64,000 nt of DNA from assembly GCA_023053575.1 (NCBI GenBank), contig JAKZAP010000020.1, forward strand, positions 19,711,998 to 19,775,997. The letters are read 5' to 3'. Every line of letters begins with the position of its first letter. Within the stretch, counting starts at the first letter, position 1. This DNA is from Branchinecta lynchi (lineage: Eukaryota > Arthropoda > Branchiopoda > Anostraca > Branchinectidae). A model generated the notes under the pieces. It searched no databases. It was given only the letters and a program-made list of their open reading frames with translations, and was not told the DNA's origin. The position numbers and the translations under genes were made by a program. Shown here piece after piece: positions 55,200 to 64,000 of the stretch.

Positions 55200-55680
55200 C
55201 TGGTCATGACTATCTCTCCCCGCCGATGCAAAATCTCCGGCCTCTCCGAGCAGGAAGAAAGGCAGAATTGGTGTCACAGCTGCTCCCAAAGATCGCGGTG
55301 ATTAATGGTTAGGAATAATCCGAAATAGTTAGGAATAATCCGAAATGGTCAGGAACAATCCGGAATGGTCAGGAATAATCCGGAATGGTTAGGAATAATC
55401 CGGAATGGCCAGGAATAATCCGGAATGGTCAGGATTATTCCGTTATTCCGGAATGGTGTACATAAAAAATGAGAGTCGTCGAACCCTCGTCTCCGGGTAT
55501 CTAGCGGAAGAAAGGCAGAACTGGTGTCACAGCTGCTTCCAAAGATCGCAGTGATTAATTGACACAGATTAAAGTCGTTGAGTTTGAATCGTACCGACAC
55601 GCTTACGGTACTCCTTCTTCCTGAGGATCGCTGGCGTGTTTTGGACTTAGTCATATAGAGTATTCCCATGCACAGCTTCT
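55200..55680. repeat. Repeat G, copies 2 and 3, with SAP-like frames
   Basis: Two related segments flank a minisatellite. 55228-55312 reads NLRPLRAGRKAELVSQLLPK, IAVING, stop. 55478-55561 reads PRLRVSSGRKAELVSQLLPK, IAVIN, stop. The second continues as at 35455-35545 (TTCTTCCTGAGGA, GGCGTGTTTTGGACTTAGTC). The GRKAELVSQLL stretch is SAP-motif-like. Possibly the C-terminal end of a mobile element protein. Confidence 0.45.
55304..55443. repeat. 20-bp minisatellite, seven units
   Basis: Seven consecutive units of AATGGTCAGGAATAATCCGG with one to three changes each. The last ends in GGATTATTCC, the inverse of GGAATAATCC, so the array can fold back. Confidence 0.95.
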
Positions 55681-55718
55681 ATCTGACTACAACAGTGGTC
55701 TGCGAACTTAGTTCACAA

Positions 55719-55791
55719 GCCTCCGTAGCTTAATTGGTAGGGCGGCCGCCATGTAAGCGGAGGGTCCTGGGTTCAAATCCTGGCTGAGAAG
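55719..55791 (+). tRNA. tRNA-Thr(TGT)-like sequence, probably pseudogene or SINE head
   Basis: A box TAGCTTAATTGG and B box GGTTCAAATCC (55770-55780) are intact. D stem GCTT/GGGC, anticodon stem CCGC/GCGG and T stem CTGGG/CCTGG (with G-U pairs) fold. The loop CATGTAA would give anticodon TGT but has A instead of the invariant T33. Only four of seven acceptor pairs form (GCCTCCG against CTGAGAA). So it is unlikely to be a working tRNA. No poly-A or obvious SINE body follows. Confidence 0.5.
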
Positions 55792-56235
55792 AACTTTGTA
55801 TTTCAGTTCACTACATATAAGTTCGGAGATAGCTTTGGGATAGTTTCATGACGTTATGCTTCCTGGGGGGGGGGGGGGGGGAACTATCATTCCGAACTTG
55901 ATTTCAGATTCCAGTCTAAACCGGTGCTTCCGATCCTACCGATTTATCGTGAGATCTTACGATTGTTCTTCAATTCTCACGATCGGAAACAAAATCTCAC
56001 GATTTAATGATAATCGAGATGATAATCTACTGATAAACGAAAATAATCCGATTTCTGACTATTACCGAAGAGATTTTAATTTAAATGCAGCTAGTCTACT
56101 TGGGCAAAAAAGAAACATAGTTTGAGCGAAGTTCAGAAAACAACCAATGATAATTCCTATAGTCGGGTAGGTCAGGGTCTGCGCGAGGGTTTCGGTGTTC
56201 AGCATTTGTCATAGGTTATTCCGAACTTTGGGTAC
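55792..56235. other. Non-coding, poly-G tract
   Basis: A run of about 16 G near 55865. TCACGAT/ATCGTGAG and TCTTACGAT-type phrases recur between 55950 and 56010. No gene seen. Confidence 0.35.
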
Positions 56236-56242
56236 TATCCAG

Positions 56243-56441
56243 CAGATAAATATTCTTTGAAAGTTCCGTACTTCGTAGATAAATATTCTTTGAAAGTTCC
56301 GTACTTGGTAGATAAATATTCTTTAAGAAAGTTCCGTACATTGGATTGACAGCCTGACGAGGACCCTTGCCAAGAAGGGCCGAAATATCGCTGATGAAGA
56401 ATCATAGCTGACGTATCCGTTGTAAACATTGTTTGAATAAA
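56243..56441 (+). mobile_element. Hammerhead-bearing retroposon, 199 bp
   Basis: Flanked by a perfect 10-base duplication TACTATCCAG (56233-56242 and 56442-56451). Its 5' part is three 32-36 base tandem units (TAGATAAATATTCTTTGAAA, GTTCCGTACTT), then GGATTGACAGCC, hammerhead H5, AGCTGACGTATCCGTTGTAA and ACATTGTTTGAATAAA. The 3' half is almost identical to the element at 44668, and both end at AATAAA. Confidence 0.75.
56350..56393 (+). ncRNA. Hammerhead ribozyme-like motif H5
   Basis: CAGC (56350-56353), CTGACGA (56354-56360), stem II GGACCCTT/AAGGGCC, GAAA (56382-56385), TAT, C (56389) and GCTG (56390-56393). Every core base of a type I hammerhead is present and stem I pairs fully. Expected cut after C56389. 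Stem III is the one-pair AUAU form. Confidence 0.72.
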
Positions 56442-56550
56442 TACTATCCAGTGTTTGGCTCAAACAAGTCCAAAAATCAGGGATTTGTCGCAGACTGGCT
56501 CAGAGCCAAACAAACCTAGTACTAATTTGCTCTGAACTGTCTAGACTGAA

Positions 56551-58912
56551 ACAAGAGCTACGAGCTCATATGGCACTTGTACGAGTAGGCTGTACAAGAA
56601 CGACACCTCACTAATCTTTGCATTTGCCATATTTCACTATTTTCCTTGTTCGTTATGCTCCGAAAGAGTTTTCGCGTCTCATGCTACAGATGCGTAAAAC
56701 CGGTTATCTGGATCTGGATATTTAGTTTCACTCTCGTTTCACTCATTTCTGAGCAGTTCCGGCATCGTCTCGATTGTCTGTAGCAAATGCACATGACTGT
56801 TCAAACTTTCAAACTTTCATCCCTTCATCCCAATAAATCCATTTGTTTGATCCCTAGACGTGCTACACTCTATCTCCACCTACCGTGGGCCGAGTCTCGT
56901 TCGGAATAAAAAAAAATCGACCACCTAAAGCATCTTCTTTTATACCATCTATCAAGTTTCACTCGAATCTGAGCATGTTTGGAAAGTTTCGGTACCCCCC
57001 CCCCCTCCCACCAACGTTGTTGGAGCCGGTTGGGGCCCAATCTCTGAATTCCCTGTTCCTGTCCATCAAGTTTTACTGAAATTGGAGCATAGCCTATCTG
57101 CAAGTTTCCAGTACCCCCTACCTTGGCCGAATCCGGCCCGGACGCCAAAGAACAAATCTAGGCCGCATAAACTCGGCTCTGTCGAATTTGCATCTCATTC
57201 GGTCCATCCGTTTGGTTTTTGAGCATGTCAAAAGTCCCCCCACCCCCAATTCCCCTAATCGTGGTCGCATATGGTTCGAACGCATGTTTTACATGTCGAG
57301 GCCATCGATTCGTATCACCCACGAAGTTTCACTCGAATCAGACCACTCGTTCGCAATTTATAGAAGTCAATTTCCATATTTCTCTTTTCTTGCTCCCCAA
57401 AAAATGCTCGGATCTAGGAACGGAAGTTTCCAGGGGTATGTTGTGTCAGGTTCTTAAGTCAAGATAATTCGGGTCGCTAATATGCCTGCAAAGTTTCGTT
57501 GTCGTTTTACATCTGGAACTATTCTAACTCACGACTACCGGAATTCCAGGAAACCCCCTCCAACTCCCCCCACAGAGCCCCGAAACCATCTGGCTCCGTC
57601 AATTTCATCTAGGCCTAATGCTTGTTCCATCCATTAAGTTTCGTCCCAATCCCTCTGCTTTTAGAGTTTCTTGAGTTTTCCACCCCCCCCCCCCATCCCC
57701 ACAGGTATCGGACCTGACCCGGACATGACACTGAACGTCCGAGGTGATAGCTCACCAGACAAGTTTCATTCAAATCCGATCACCCGTTCAAAAGTTATGC
57801 ACGCCACTAGATTCCGGACACCCCATCCACCCACTCCCCCCACGATCGTCGGGTCGGGGAAACGGCTGTTCTCGAGTCAATCTGTTTGGATCCCTGACAT
57901 ACCTGCCAAGTTTCATCGCCCTAGGACATCAGGAAGTATGCCGAACTCGCGGGATCGCTAGAAATCCGGACCCCCACCTCAACTCCCCCACAGTGCCCTG
58001 ATCCGGTCCGGTTATGTCAATGACGTGTCTAGGACTTGTGCTTGTTTTTCCTAACAAGTTTCATCCCGATCCCTCCACTCTAAGCGTTTCTCAAAATTTC
58101 CGGCTCCCTCCTCCAACTCCCCCCAGTGTCATCGGATCCGGCCCGGATTTAAAGTGAGATGTCTGAGACACGAGGTAATCCTAAATATCAACTTTCATCA
58201 AGATCCGATCACCCGTTCGCAAGCTAAAAATACCTCAAATTTTGGCTTCACCCTCCCTCCACTCCCTCCCCCCCCCCCAGATGGTCGAATCGGGGAATTG
58301 ACGATTTCCTATTTAATCTGGTCGGGTCCCAGACATGCCTGTCAATTTCCATCATCCCAGCACATCAGGAAGCGCGGAATTCGCGGGATCACTACAAATT
58401 CGGACTTCTCCCCCCCCCCCCCCAACTCCCCCAAAGTGAGCGTATCCGTTCCGGTTATATCAGTCACGTATCTAGGACTTTTGCTTGTACTTTCCACCAA
58501 GTTTCATCCGGATCCCTCCACTCTAAGTGTTTTCCAAGATTTCCGGTTTCCCCCTCCAACTCCCCCCAATGTCACCGGATCCGGTCTGGATTTAAAATGG
58601 AGGGTCTGAGACACGAAGTCCTTCCACATATCAAGTTTCATTAAGATCCGATCACCCGTTCGTAAGCTAAAAATATCTCATTTACCTATTTTTTCCGGAT
58701 CCCCCCTCCCTCCACTCCCCTCCAGATGGTCGGATCGGGGAATCGAACATTTCTAATTTAATCTGGTCCAGTTCCTGATATGCCTGCCATGTTTCATCGT
58801 CCTAGCTTATCTGGAAGTGCCCGAACTAGCAAAACCGGGACCGACAGACCGACTGACGGACAGAAATTACAATCGCTATATGGCACTTGAGTAAGCTCAA
58901 TTGCCATAAAAA
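56551..58912 (+). mobile_element. F1 element, complete, about 2.4 kb
   Basis: Starts ACAAGAGCTACGAGCTCATA, TGGCACTTGTACGAGTAGG. Internal units are diverged, with CAAGTTTCA(C/T)TC, GATCCGATCACCCGTTC and C tracts (57000, 57685, 58270, 58408). Ends CCGACAGACCGACTGACGGA, TATATGGCACTTGAGTAAGC, TCAATTGCCATAAAAA. The hairpin has one mismatch. Confidence 0.75.
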
Positions 58913-59153
58913 GAGTGTATTTGTTATTCTGAGGTTTGACAAAAGTTCTACATTTTTCGGTGTTACGGTTTTCGGTTTCTTGGGGTGGGACATCAACCAG
59001 AATTTTGAATTTTTCGTTCGACGTAATGTATTATAGTGTATTTAAGAGCCACTTTGACATCGTCAAAAAGAGTGGATGAAAATAGCAAGGCCGACCAAGC
59101 CCCAACTGATGCACCGCAACCTACAGCAGAATCAAGTTGATTTTTTCCAGCAA

Positions 59154-59197
59154 CAGCCTGAAGAAGACCTCTGCCAAGAAGTGCCCAAAATCGCTCT
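59154..59197 (+). ncRNA. Hammerhead-like motif H6, degenerate
   Basis: CAGC, CTGAAGA (59158-59164), a stem II with several mismatches, CCAAAA where GGCCGAAA is expected, and TCGCTC. It aligns end to end with H4 and H5 but has lost the GAAA and two bases of stem III. An old inactive copy. Confidence 0.5.
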
Positions 59198-59440
59198 AGT
59201 TAACTTTCACGTTTTGAATCAATTATTTTTTATTTACTGTAGATTTATTCCCAGTCAGCTTGGACTGAAGGGGTGGATAGTATAGAGGTATACTTCTTCG
59301 AATATAGCAGTTATTTAATTTTGAACAGTACAGGTTTTTCCTAAATAAAATAATTAATAACACAACAAATTTTTTTTAAATTTCTAAGGAGCACTTAAGC
59401 TGTTACCGAACTGCTTTGACTGACACTTATTTTACTTGTA

Positions 59441-59651
59441 CAGTAGAGGTGTATGCTTATTTGAACGTTTGTTGACTTCGGACTTTGCCATTTTTATGCA
59501 CTTTCTGTGACATCAACTGAGTTAGCCAAAGTAGGTAATTAAGGGCTTCTGAAAACACCTGAATAGGTATTTTGCATCTTCATTCTACCGTTTAGCCAAA
59601 ATCTGCAGCGTTGAGGTTTAACTAACTGTTCAACTAAACATACCCCTACTG
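59441..59651. mobile_element. MITE with TA target, 211 bp
   Basis: CAGTAGAGGTGTATGCTTAT, TTGAAC on the left mirrors GTTCAACTAAACATACCCCT, ACTG on the right. TA flanks both sides (59439-59440 and 59652-59653), as in Tc1/mariner insertions. Related end fragments lie near 4490-4530 and 59277-59300. Confidence 0.65.
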
Positions 59652-59754
59652 TATTTCAGCAAGTGGATGAATGGTACTATTAAAAGTACCCTAACTGTTC
59701 AAAGAAGCATATATCGGCATATATACTGTACAATACTCGAACTTTGAAACTCAC

Positions 59755-59985
59755 CTTGTGGTGTGTTAGGCTACACGAATCCCTGATGTTTGTTCCCAAA
59801 GTATCAGCTAATTCCTGCACTAAAGTACTGTATCCTACACAACTTCAGACTCACTACTTCACTCAAACAACTGGAACAACTTCCCGACCTCACATTCCCC
59901 CGTTGCAGGTTGCAAACGAACTAAACTGAATTAACTTTTGTCGACCACACAAGCAATGAAATCAGCACGGCAACCCCATCAGCAT
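59755..59985 (-). other. Possible untranslated first exon
   Basis: On the minus strand the stretch ends CACACCACAAG|GTGAGTTTC, a strong donor. No frame is open through to the donor, so it would be 5' UTR. The promoter-like signals at 59990-60096 lie just upstream. No transcript evidence. Confidence 0.25.
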
Positions 59986-60100
59986 CCCGATGACGTCATC
60001 AAGGTCGAAAACTGTACAGCAACTACGAAATATCGAACACGGAAGAAACGAATAAAATAAATAAGGCATGCGAAGATTGCGGTTAGGCTCCAATCAGTGA
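59985..60100 (-). promoter_or_regulatory. Possible promoter: CRE, TATA-like and CCAAT
   Basis: Perfect cyclic-AMP response palindrome ATGACGTCAT at 59990-59999, a TTATTTATTTTATT stretch on the minus strand near 60051-60064, and ATTGG (minus) at 60090-60094. Spacing from the TATA-like stretch to the donor at 59755 is compatible with a first exon. Each signal alone is common. Confidence 0.3.
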
Positions 60101-60526
60101 TGATACGAGGAAGTACTTTGTGACTAAAAAATTGAAGCCTCAGTGTGTTTAGTAGCCTAATTATCGGATGGGGAGGCAAATAAACATTTTTGAGTCAAAA
60201 GAAGTAAAACAATACCGAGCGAGATCGAATTAGAACACACAAGTACACTGACTGAGGTAAGAGGGGTGCTCATACGATACACGATCGTGCTACGATCAGT
60301 GTGTGATGCTAAGTAAACCTGAAGTAAACTTATTGTCTAAAGATAAAGTAAAAAGAACGACAAATTAAGTAGAAAACTACTTCATAAACTCGTTCATAAA
60401 ATATAAAAAACAAGCCTAACCAAAAATATTGATTTTTTGTTTTATGCAACTAACTGACCTGCTGAACAAAGCTGAGCTGCTGAAATATCGAACTTCGCAC
60501 AAAAGCTGGAATTCGAGGAGTACACT
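60101..60526. other. Non-coding, nothing classified
   Basis: AT-rich. ACGATCGTGCTACGATC near 60281 is palindromic. No exon seen. Confidence 0.35.
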
Positions 60527-60770
60527 CCCCGGCACCTGCTGTAAATCCTATCCCGTCACCGGTCGGCACCGACCGAAACCCTCGGTGCGATCGTGTGCTG
60601 ATGTGCACACTCGTGCACATAATAAATATGGTGATTTCGCTTCGAAATATCCGGATTTTAACTTTCTAATATGTGGCAACCGGGGCCGGCACCGGCTGGG
60701 CACCAGGGCACCGGAACGGGCACTTTTTGCACACTAAAGTGGAGAGTGGGCAACCCCTCGCTGGAGTACG
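60527..60770. repeat. Repeat E, copy 2
   Basis: CTCCCCGGCACCTGCTGTAA, ACCGGGGCCGGCACCGGCTG, GGCACTTTTTGCACACTA and GAGAGTGGGCAACCCCTCGC. Same order as 18680-18905, with about 60 additional bases. Confidence 0.55.
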
Positions 60771-61042
60771 TCGCCAAGCAGGGAGTCGGGACGGCGGACA
60801 TTAAGACAAGAATGAAAATAGCCTTGATCCATCATGCCCCCGGAAAAAAGTCCGAAGGTAATATCCGATCTGTCTAAGCGGGCAGGGATCTAATGTAGTC
60901 TATACGAACAAATCGAGTTGCGTACATTAACTGATCCCGCTCAGCTAAAATTCGGGCGGGTATTTTCGTGCAGCATGTTTAACGCGTTTGCCTCTTTTCC
61001 GGCCACTTTCATGGAAGGTGAAAATTTTTTTTTTTAACTTGA

Positions 61043-61366
61043 CCGAGGGGTTGGCAAACTGTATGGCGATCGTACACCGTCGAGTACGACATTTGTATAT
61101 AGGACAATATGGCACTCGGTATGGCGTTTATGTGGCACTGTATGGCACATTCAGACTGTAAACAGTATTGAAGAATGCACGCTGTGGGACACATTATGGT
61201 GCTATATGGCACTTACGTGGCAGAGTATATGACACATGTATTCCACTTCCGATTGTAAGCCGTATACAACAAAATATCTGCGCTGTTTGGCTCTTGTAGG
61301 GCAGTGTATAGCATTTGTTACCATGACACTCGTACAACCTGAAGGCGAGTTGCCAACCCCTCGGAA
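61043..61366. mobile_element. TIR element with 9-bp duplication (Mutator-like?)
   Basis: CCGAGGGGTTGGCAAACT on the left mirrors GAGTTGCCAACCCCTCGG on the right. TTAACTTGA occurs at 61034-61042 and 61367-61375. Nine-base duplications are typical of Mutator-like elements. The interior is full of TATGGCAC and TGTGGCAC motifs. Confidence 0.7.
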
Positions 61367-61521
61367 TTAACTTGATATATATATACTTGATACTTATTTT
61401 TTTAATACACACAATTTTACTCTATACTATTTACATCTACTGCACTAATGGAAAAACCTATAAATAACCTATAAATAAACAATACTATACATTCAGTATT
61501 TGCTCTAGACATCAGCTTAAG

Positions 61522-61898
61522 CAGGGACCCATAAATTTCCTTTAATGACTCGCCATTCAGGGGGCTTATCATTTCCTATGCTTCTATGTTGCTATGTTGC
61601 CCGAGCCTCACCTAGTTTCCAAACATTCCGCTTGGGTCGAATCGGCGTTCTTGCTCAGATAGACAAAATTGCAAGCATGCCACCAGATACCTAAGCTAGG
61701 ACAAAAGATCCAGGATACTCTTCCATTACAGAAAAATATTATTTAGTATTTTATTTTTAGTATTTTTTTATTATACAAGTATTTTACCCCTGTGGGTATT
61801 TCTCGAACTATCTGACGCTCGGTCAAGAGCGCCTCAGAAACCTCTTATTGACAAGCCCCCTGAATGGCGAGTCATCACAGGAAATTTATGTGTCCCTG
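61522..61898. mobile_element. hAT-type MITE with long TIRs, 377 bp
   Basis: CAGGGACCCATAAATTTCCT on the left mirrors GGAAATTTATGTGTCCCTG on the right, and the arms pair for about 48 bases (GACTCGCCATTCAGGGGGCT/AGCCCCCTGAATGGCGAGTC). GCTTAAG flanks it at 61515-61521 and 61899-61905. Confidence 0.82.
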
Positions 61899-61975
61899 GC
61901 TTAAGGCATATACCCACTATCATGTAGCATGAAGCTTCTGAGGATCAGGGGCTTCGCAAGTGTATTTTAACTGGC

Positions 61976-61992
61976 GGGGGGGGGGGGGGGGG
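61976..61992. repeat. Poly-G, 17 bases
   Basis: Uninterrupted G run. Confidence 0.95.
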
Positions 61993-62386
61993 CAGAGGCA
62001 AAATTTTTACTGAATCTTTCAAAAAAATTACCGAGTCCTATAAACTGAGACTCGAGCTTTAAATTGTTTTAAATTATTGAACAGAAAAGGTTACGTACAA
62101 ATAGTAACACTAAAGGGCAGCACGAAAGATGATAGCCAGCTAAGAGGCATCGTTTTGAAAAATATATTAGCCGGTACGCTTGCAGCAGCAGCTTCTTTTT
62201 CTTTTATCCAAGACAAAATTAAATCGAGCGCCGCATGCTCAATTTTCTAAATCCAATTTTTGTATTTTCCTGTAGGATAAAATTTAACTGCTTTTCATAC
62301 AAATCCTATCTATTACCGTGTATTAAAAATATCAATATCCTAAGAATTTCTAGAAACCGGATGGAGTGACGTCATGGCAGCCTTGT

Positions 62387-62408
62387 GGGGGGGGGGGGGG
62401 GGGGGGGG
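62387..62408. repeat. Poly-G, 22 bases
   Basis: Longest G run in the window. Followed by repeated CGACTG/TTTTTA motifs (62420-62560). Confidence 0.95.
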
Positions 62409-62561
62409 CAAGGTACTTACCGACTGGCTGGTCATTTTTACCGACTGTTTTTGCAGAAAAAACTGACTGCTTTTAAGGCAATTGCTACTGTTTTGACGAA
62501 AAATGGATTGTTTTTAGGAAAAATTGACTATTTTTTAAGGAAAAATCGACTGTTTTTATGA

Positions 62562-63912
62562 ACAAGAGCTACGAGCTCATATGGGACTTCTTACGAGTAG
62601 CTGGTATAAGATATAAATTCCTCCAACTGTAAATTCCTCCTCTACTTGCCAATTTGGTATAAAAATCGAAAAATGGTAACTAAATTTTCAGTAACTAATA
62701 TAACTGTTAAACTTGACGAGCTGCATAGGAATCTGTCGGTCGCCGCATTTTCTCCACATCACGGTCTTTTCCGTTTGTTTGAAGTGTAATCTGTTCGATG
62801 TGTAAAGTTGTATCCTAATTTGAAGTTGTGTTTCTTTCTTTTCTTTATGTACTCCACTATCTTTATTTTATAGAAGTGGTAAATAAAAATGTTCATTCAT
62901 TCATTCATATGGTTCGGACCTAGAAATGGGATATATAGTTTCACTCAAGTCTGAGCATTTTCGGCATCGCCTCGGATCATCTCGATCAAATGACTTTTCT
63001 ACCTTCCAATTTTCAACCCAATAGATCCACTCATTTGGTCCCTAGACACGCCACACAATTTCCGGTACCCCCGTCCTACTCCCTCTACCGCAGCCAAATC
63101 TGGTTCAGACTCTTAAATGGCATTTTATCTTACCAACTGTCAACTTTCAATTTATCTGAACATTCCAGTAACCAACTATCAAGTTTCACTTGAATCTGAA
63201 CATTCCAGTAATTTCTCACCCCACCCCACCATGGCCCGATCATGTTTGAACCCCAAAATAAGTAATCTAAGGCATAAGATCTCTCTACATTCCAAGTTTC
63301 ATTCAAATCCCTCCACTTGTTTGACCCCTACGTGAGCCACAACATATCCGAGACTCCCCTTCCAACGCCCGCTACTATGGCTGAATACGACTCGGAAATA
63401 TACATGTCGCATCTCTGACATCCCCTCTTCATTTCCGTCAGGTTTGACTGGAAGCATAGCATACCTGCAAATTTCCGGTTTCCGCTACATCCCCCCCCCC
63501 ACCTCTTGGTTGGATCCGGTCCAATCAATCAAGGCCGCAAATCAAGGCCGCATAAACTCGGAACTGTCCAACCCATTCTGTCCATCCGTTTGTTTTTTTG
63601 CATGTCAAACAGTTTCAGGATCCCCCCTACCTCCAATACCCCAGCCGTGGTCACAAGTGGTTCGGACGCATGTTTTGCTTGTCTAGGTTATCAGTTCTTA
63701 TCACCCATAAACTTTCATTCGAATCGGATCACCCGTTCGCAACTTACAGAATTTCCGGATTCCGCTTGTCTCAACTCCCCCAAAGAAGGTCGGATCCAGG
63801 AACACAAGTTTTCCCAGGGCATTGTGTCGGGTCCTTAAGTACCACCTACAAAGTTTCATCGAGGACAGTGGCAATCCTCGGAATTCCGGCAAAGACCCAC
63901 CAACTCCCCACA
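62562..63912 (+). mobile_element. F1 element interrupted by a LINE tail
   Basis: Starts ACAAGAGCTACGAGCTCATA, TGGGACTTCTTACGAGTAG at 62562. A LINE tail occupies 62594-62908, after which F1 units resume (ATGGTTCGGACCTAGAAATG, CAAGTTTCACTTGAATCTGA, GGATCACCCGTTCGCAACTT). The 3' end is not reached; another LINE tail begins at 63920. Confidence 0.6.
62594..62908 (+). mobile_element. LINE 3' end with ATTC tail
   Basis: 3' UTR-like sequence ending TAGAAGTGGTAAATAAAAAT, GTTCATTCATTCATTCAT. It splits the F1 element. The preceding bases carry no clear coding frame. Confidence 0.55.
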
Positions 63913-63919
63913 CAGCGCC

Positions 63920-64000
63920 CCATGAATGAATGAATGAATACTTTTAATTCAGCAAATAGCCATAGACGAAAAAGAAAACACACAGAAAAGAAAACAACAA
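63920..64000 (-). mobile_element. LINE 3' tail, minus strand, cut by window end
   Basis: CATGAATGAATGAATGAATA, CTTTTAATTCAGC: on the minus strand a GCTGAATTAAAAG sequence followed by ATTC repeats. Continues past the right edge. Confidence 0.5.

Noticed and set aside
55719..55791. Functional tRNA-Thr gene
   Set aside because: The acceptor stem pairs at only four of seven positions and T33 is replaced by A. Kept only as tRNA-like.

Overview
This is animal nuclear DNA, most likely from an invertebrate whose lineage I cannot name. The support is the absence of long bacterial-style genes, single exons bounded by GT-AG splice signals, tRNA-derived repeats with internal Pol III promoters, LINE remnants of the CR1/L2/Jockey type, many hAT-type miniature elements, and Penelope-style hammerhead motifs. 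Almost every long reading frame here is an accident inside a repeat. Real host coding sequence is scarce: one convincing 219-base exon on the minus strand (47849-48067), one plausible exon near 1.9-2.1 kb, and a possible promoter with first exon near 59.8-60.1 kb.

The window is dominated by two interspersed families that I call F1 and F2. F1 copies start ACAAGAGCT, carry ATATGGCACTTG near the 5' end, hold degenerate tandem units rich in CCAAGTTTCATC, then a GACAGACC microsatellite, and end in a hairpin built from TATGGCACTTG and CAAGTGCCATA followed by A-rich sequence. F2 copies start AACAAGACC, carry GGGATCCCAAAA near both ends, hold about 125-base units containing CCGGATTCCGGGCGAAC, and then a GACG microsatellite. 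The shared plan (fixed start, subterminal inverted repeats, internal tandem units, microsatellite, 3' palindrome) resembles non-autonomous Helentron/HINE elements, although no Rep or helicase is present.

The most interesting signal is a dispersed group of hammerhead-ribozyme-like motifs at 37420, 40529, 40809, 44785, 56350 and 59154, with weaker candidates near 16527 and, on the minus strand, 39460. The best copies have CTGANGA, a stem II, GAAA and a very short stem III. Their stem I arms covary between copies: CAAC/GTTG, CAGC/GCTG and GAGC/GCTC. Two copies (44668-44876 and 56243-56441) share a 3' end and are flanked by 10-11 base target duplications, so they are short mobile RNAs, probably non-autonomous Penelope-like or retrozyme-like elements.

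Layout: 1-5 kb, local repeats and a possible exon; 5.4-6.7 kb, F1 (minus); 7-16.7 kb, TIR elements, tandem arrays and LINE remnants; 17-24 kb, TIR elements, a SINE, two F2 copies in opposite orientation and a LINE C-terminus; 24-28 kb, degenerate arrays and a LINE C-terminus split by a hAT MITE; 28.2-31.2 kb, a three-level nest of transposons; 31-42.8 kb, MITEs, F2 copies and hammerhead elements; 42.8-47.7 kb, a region bracketed by inverted F2 copies; 47.8-49.4 kb, the exon and a LINE RT fragment; 49.4-52.4 kb, a 3 kb TIR element with F1 nested in it; 52.6-58.9 kb, F1 copies including an exact 281-base tandem array, a minisatellite and a tRNA-like sequence; 59-64 kb, a possible promoter, MITEs and another F1 copy.
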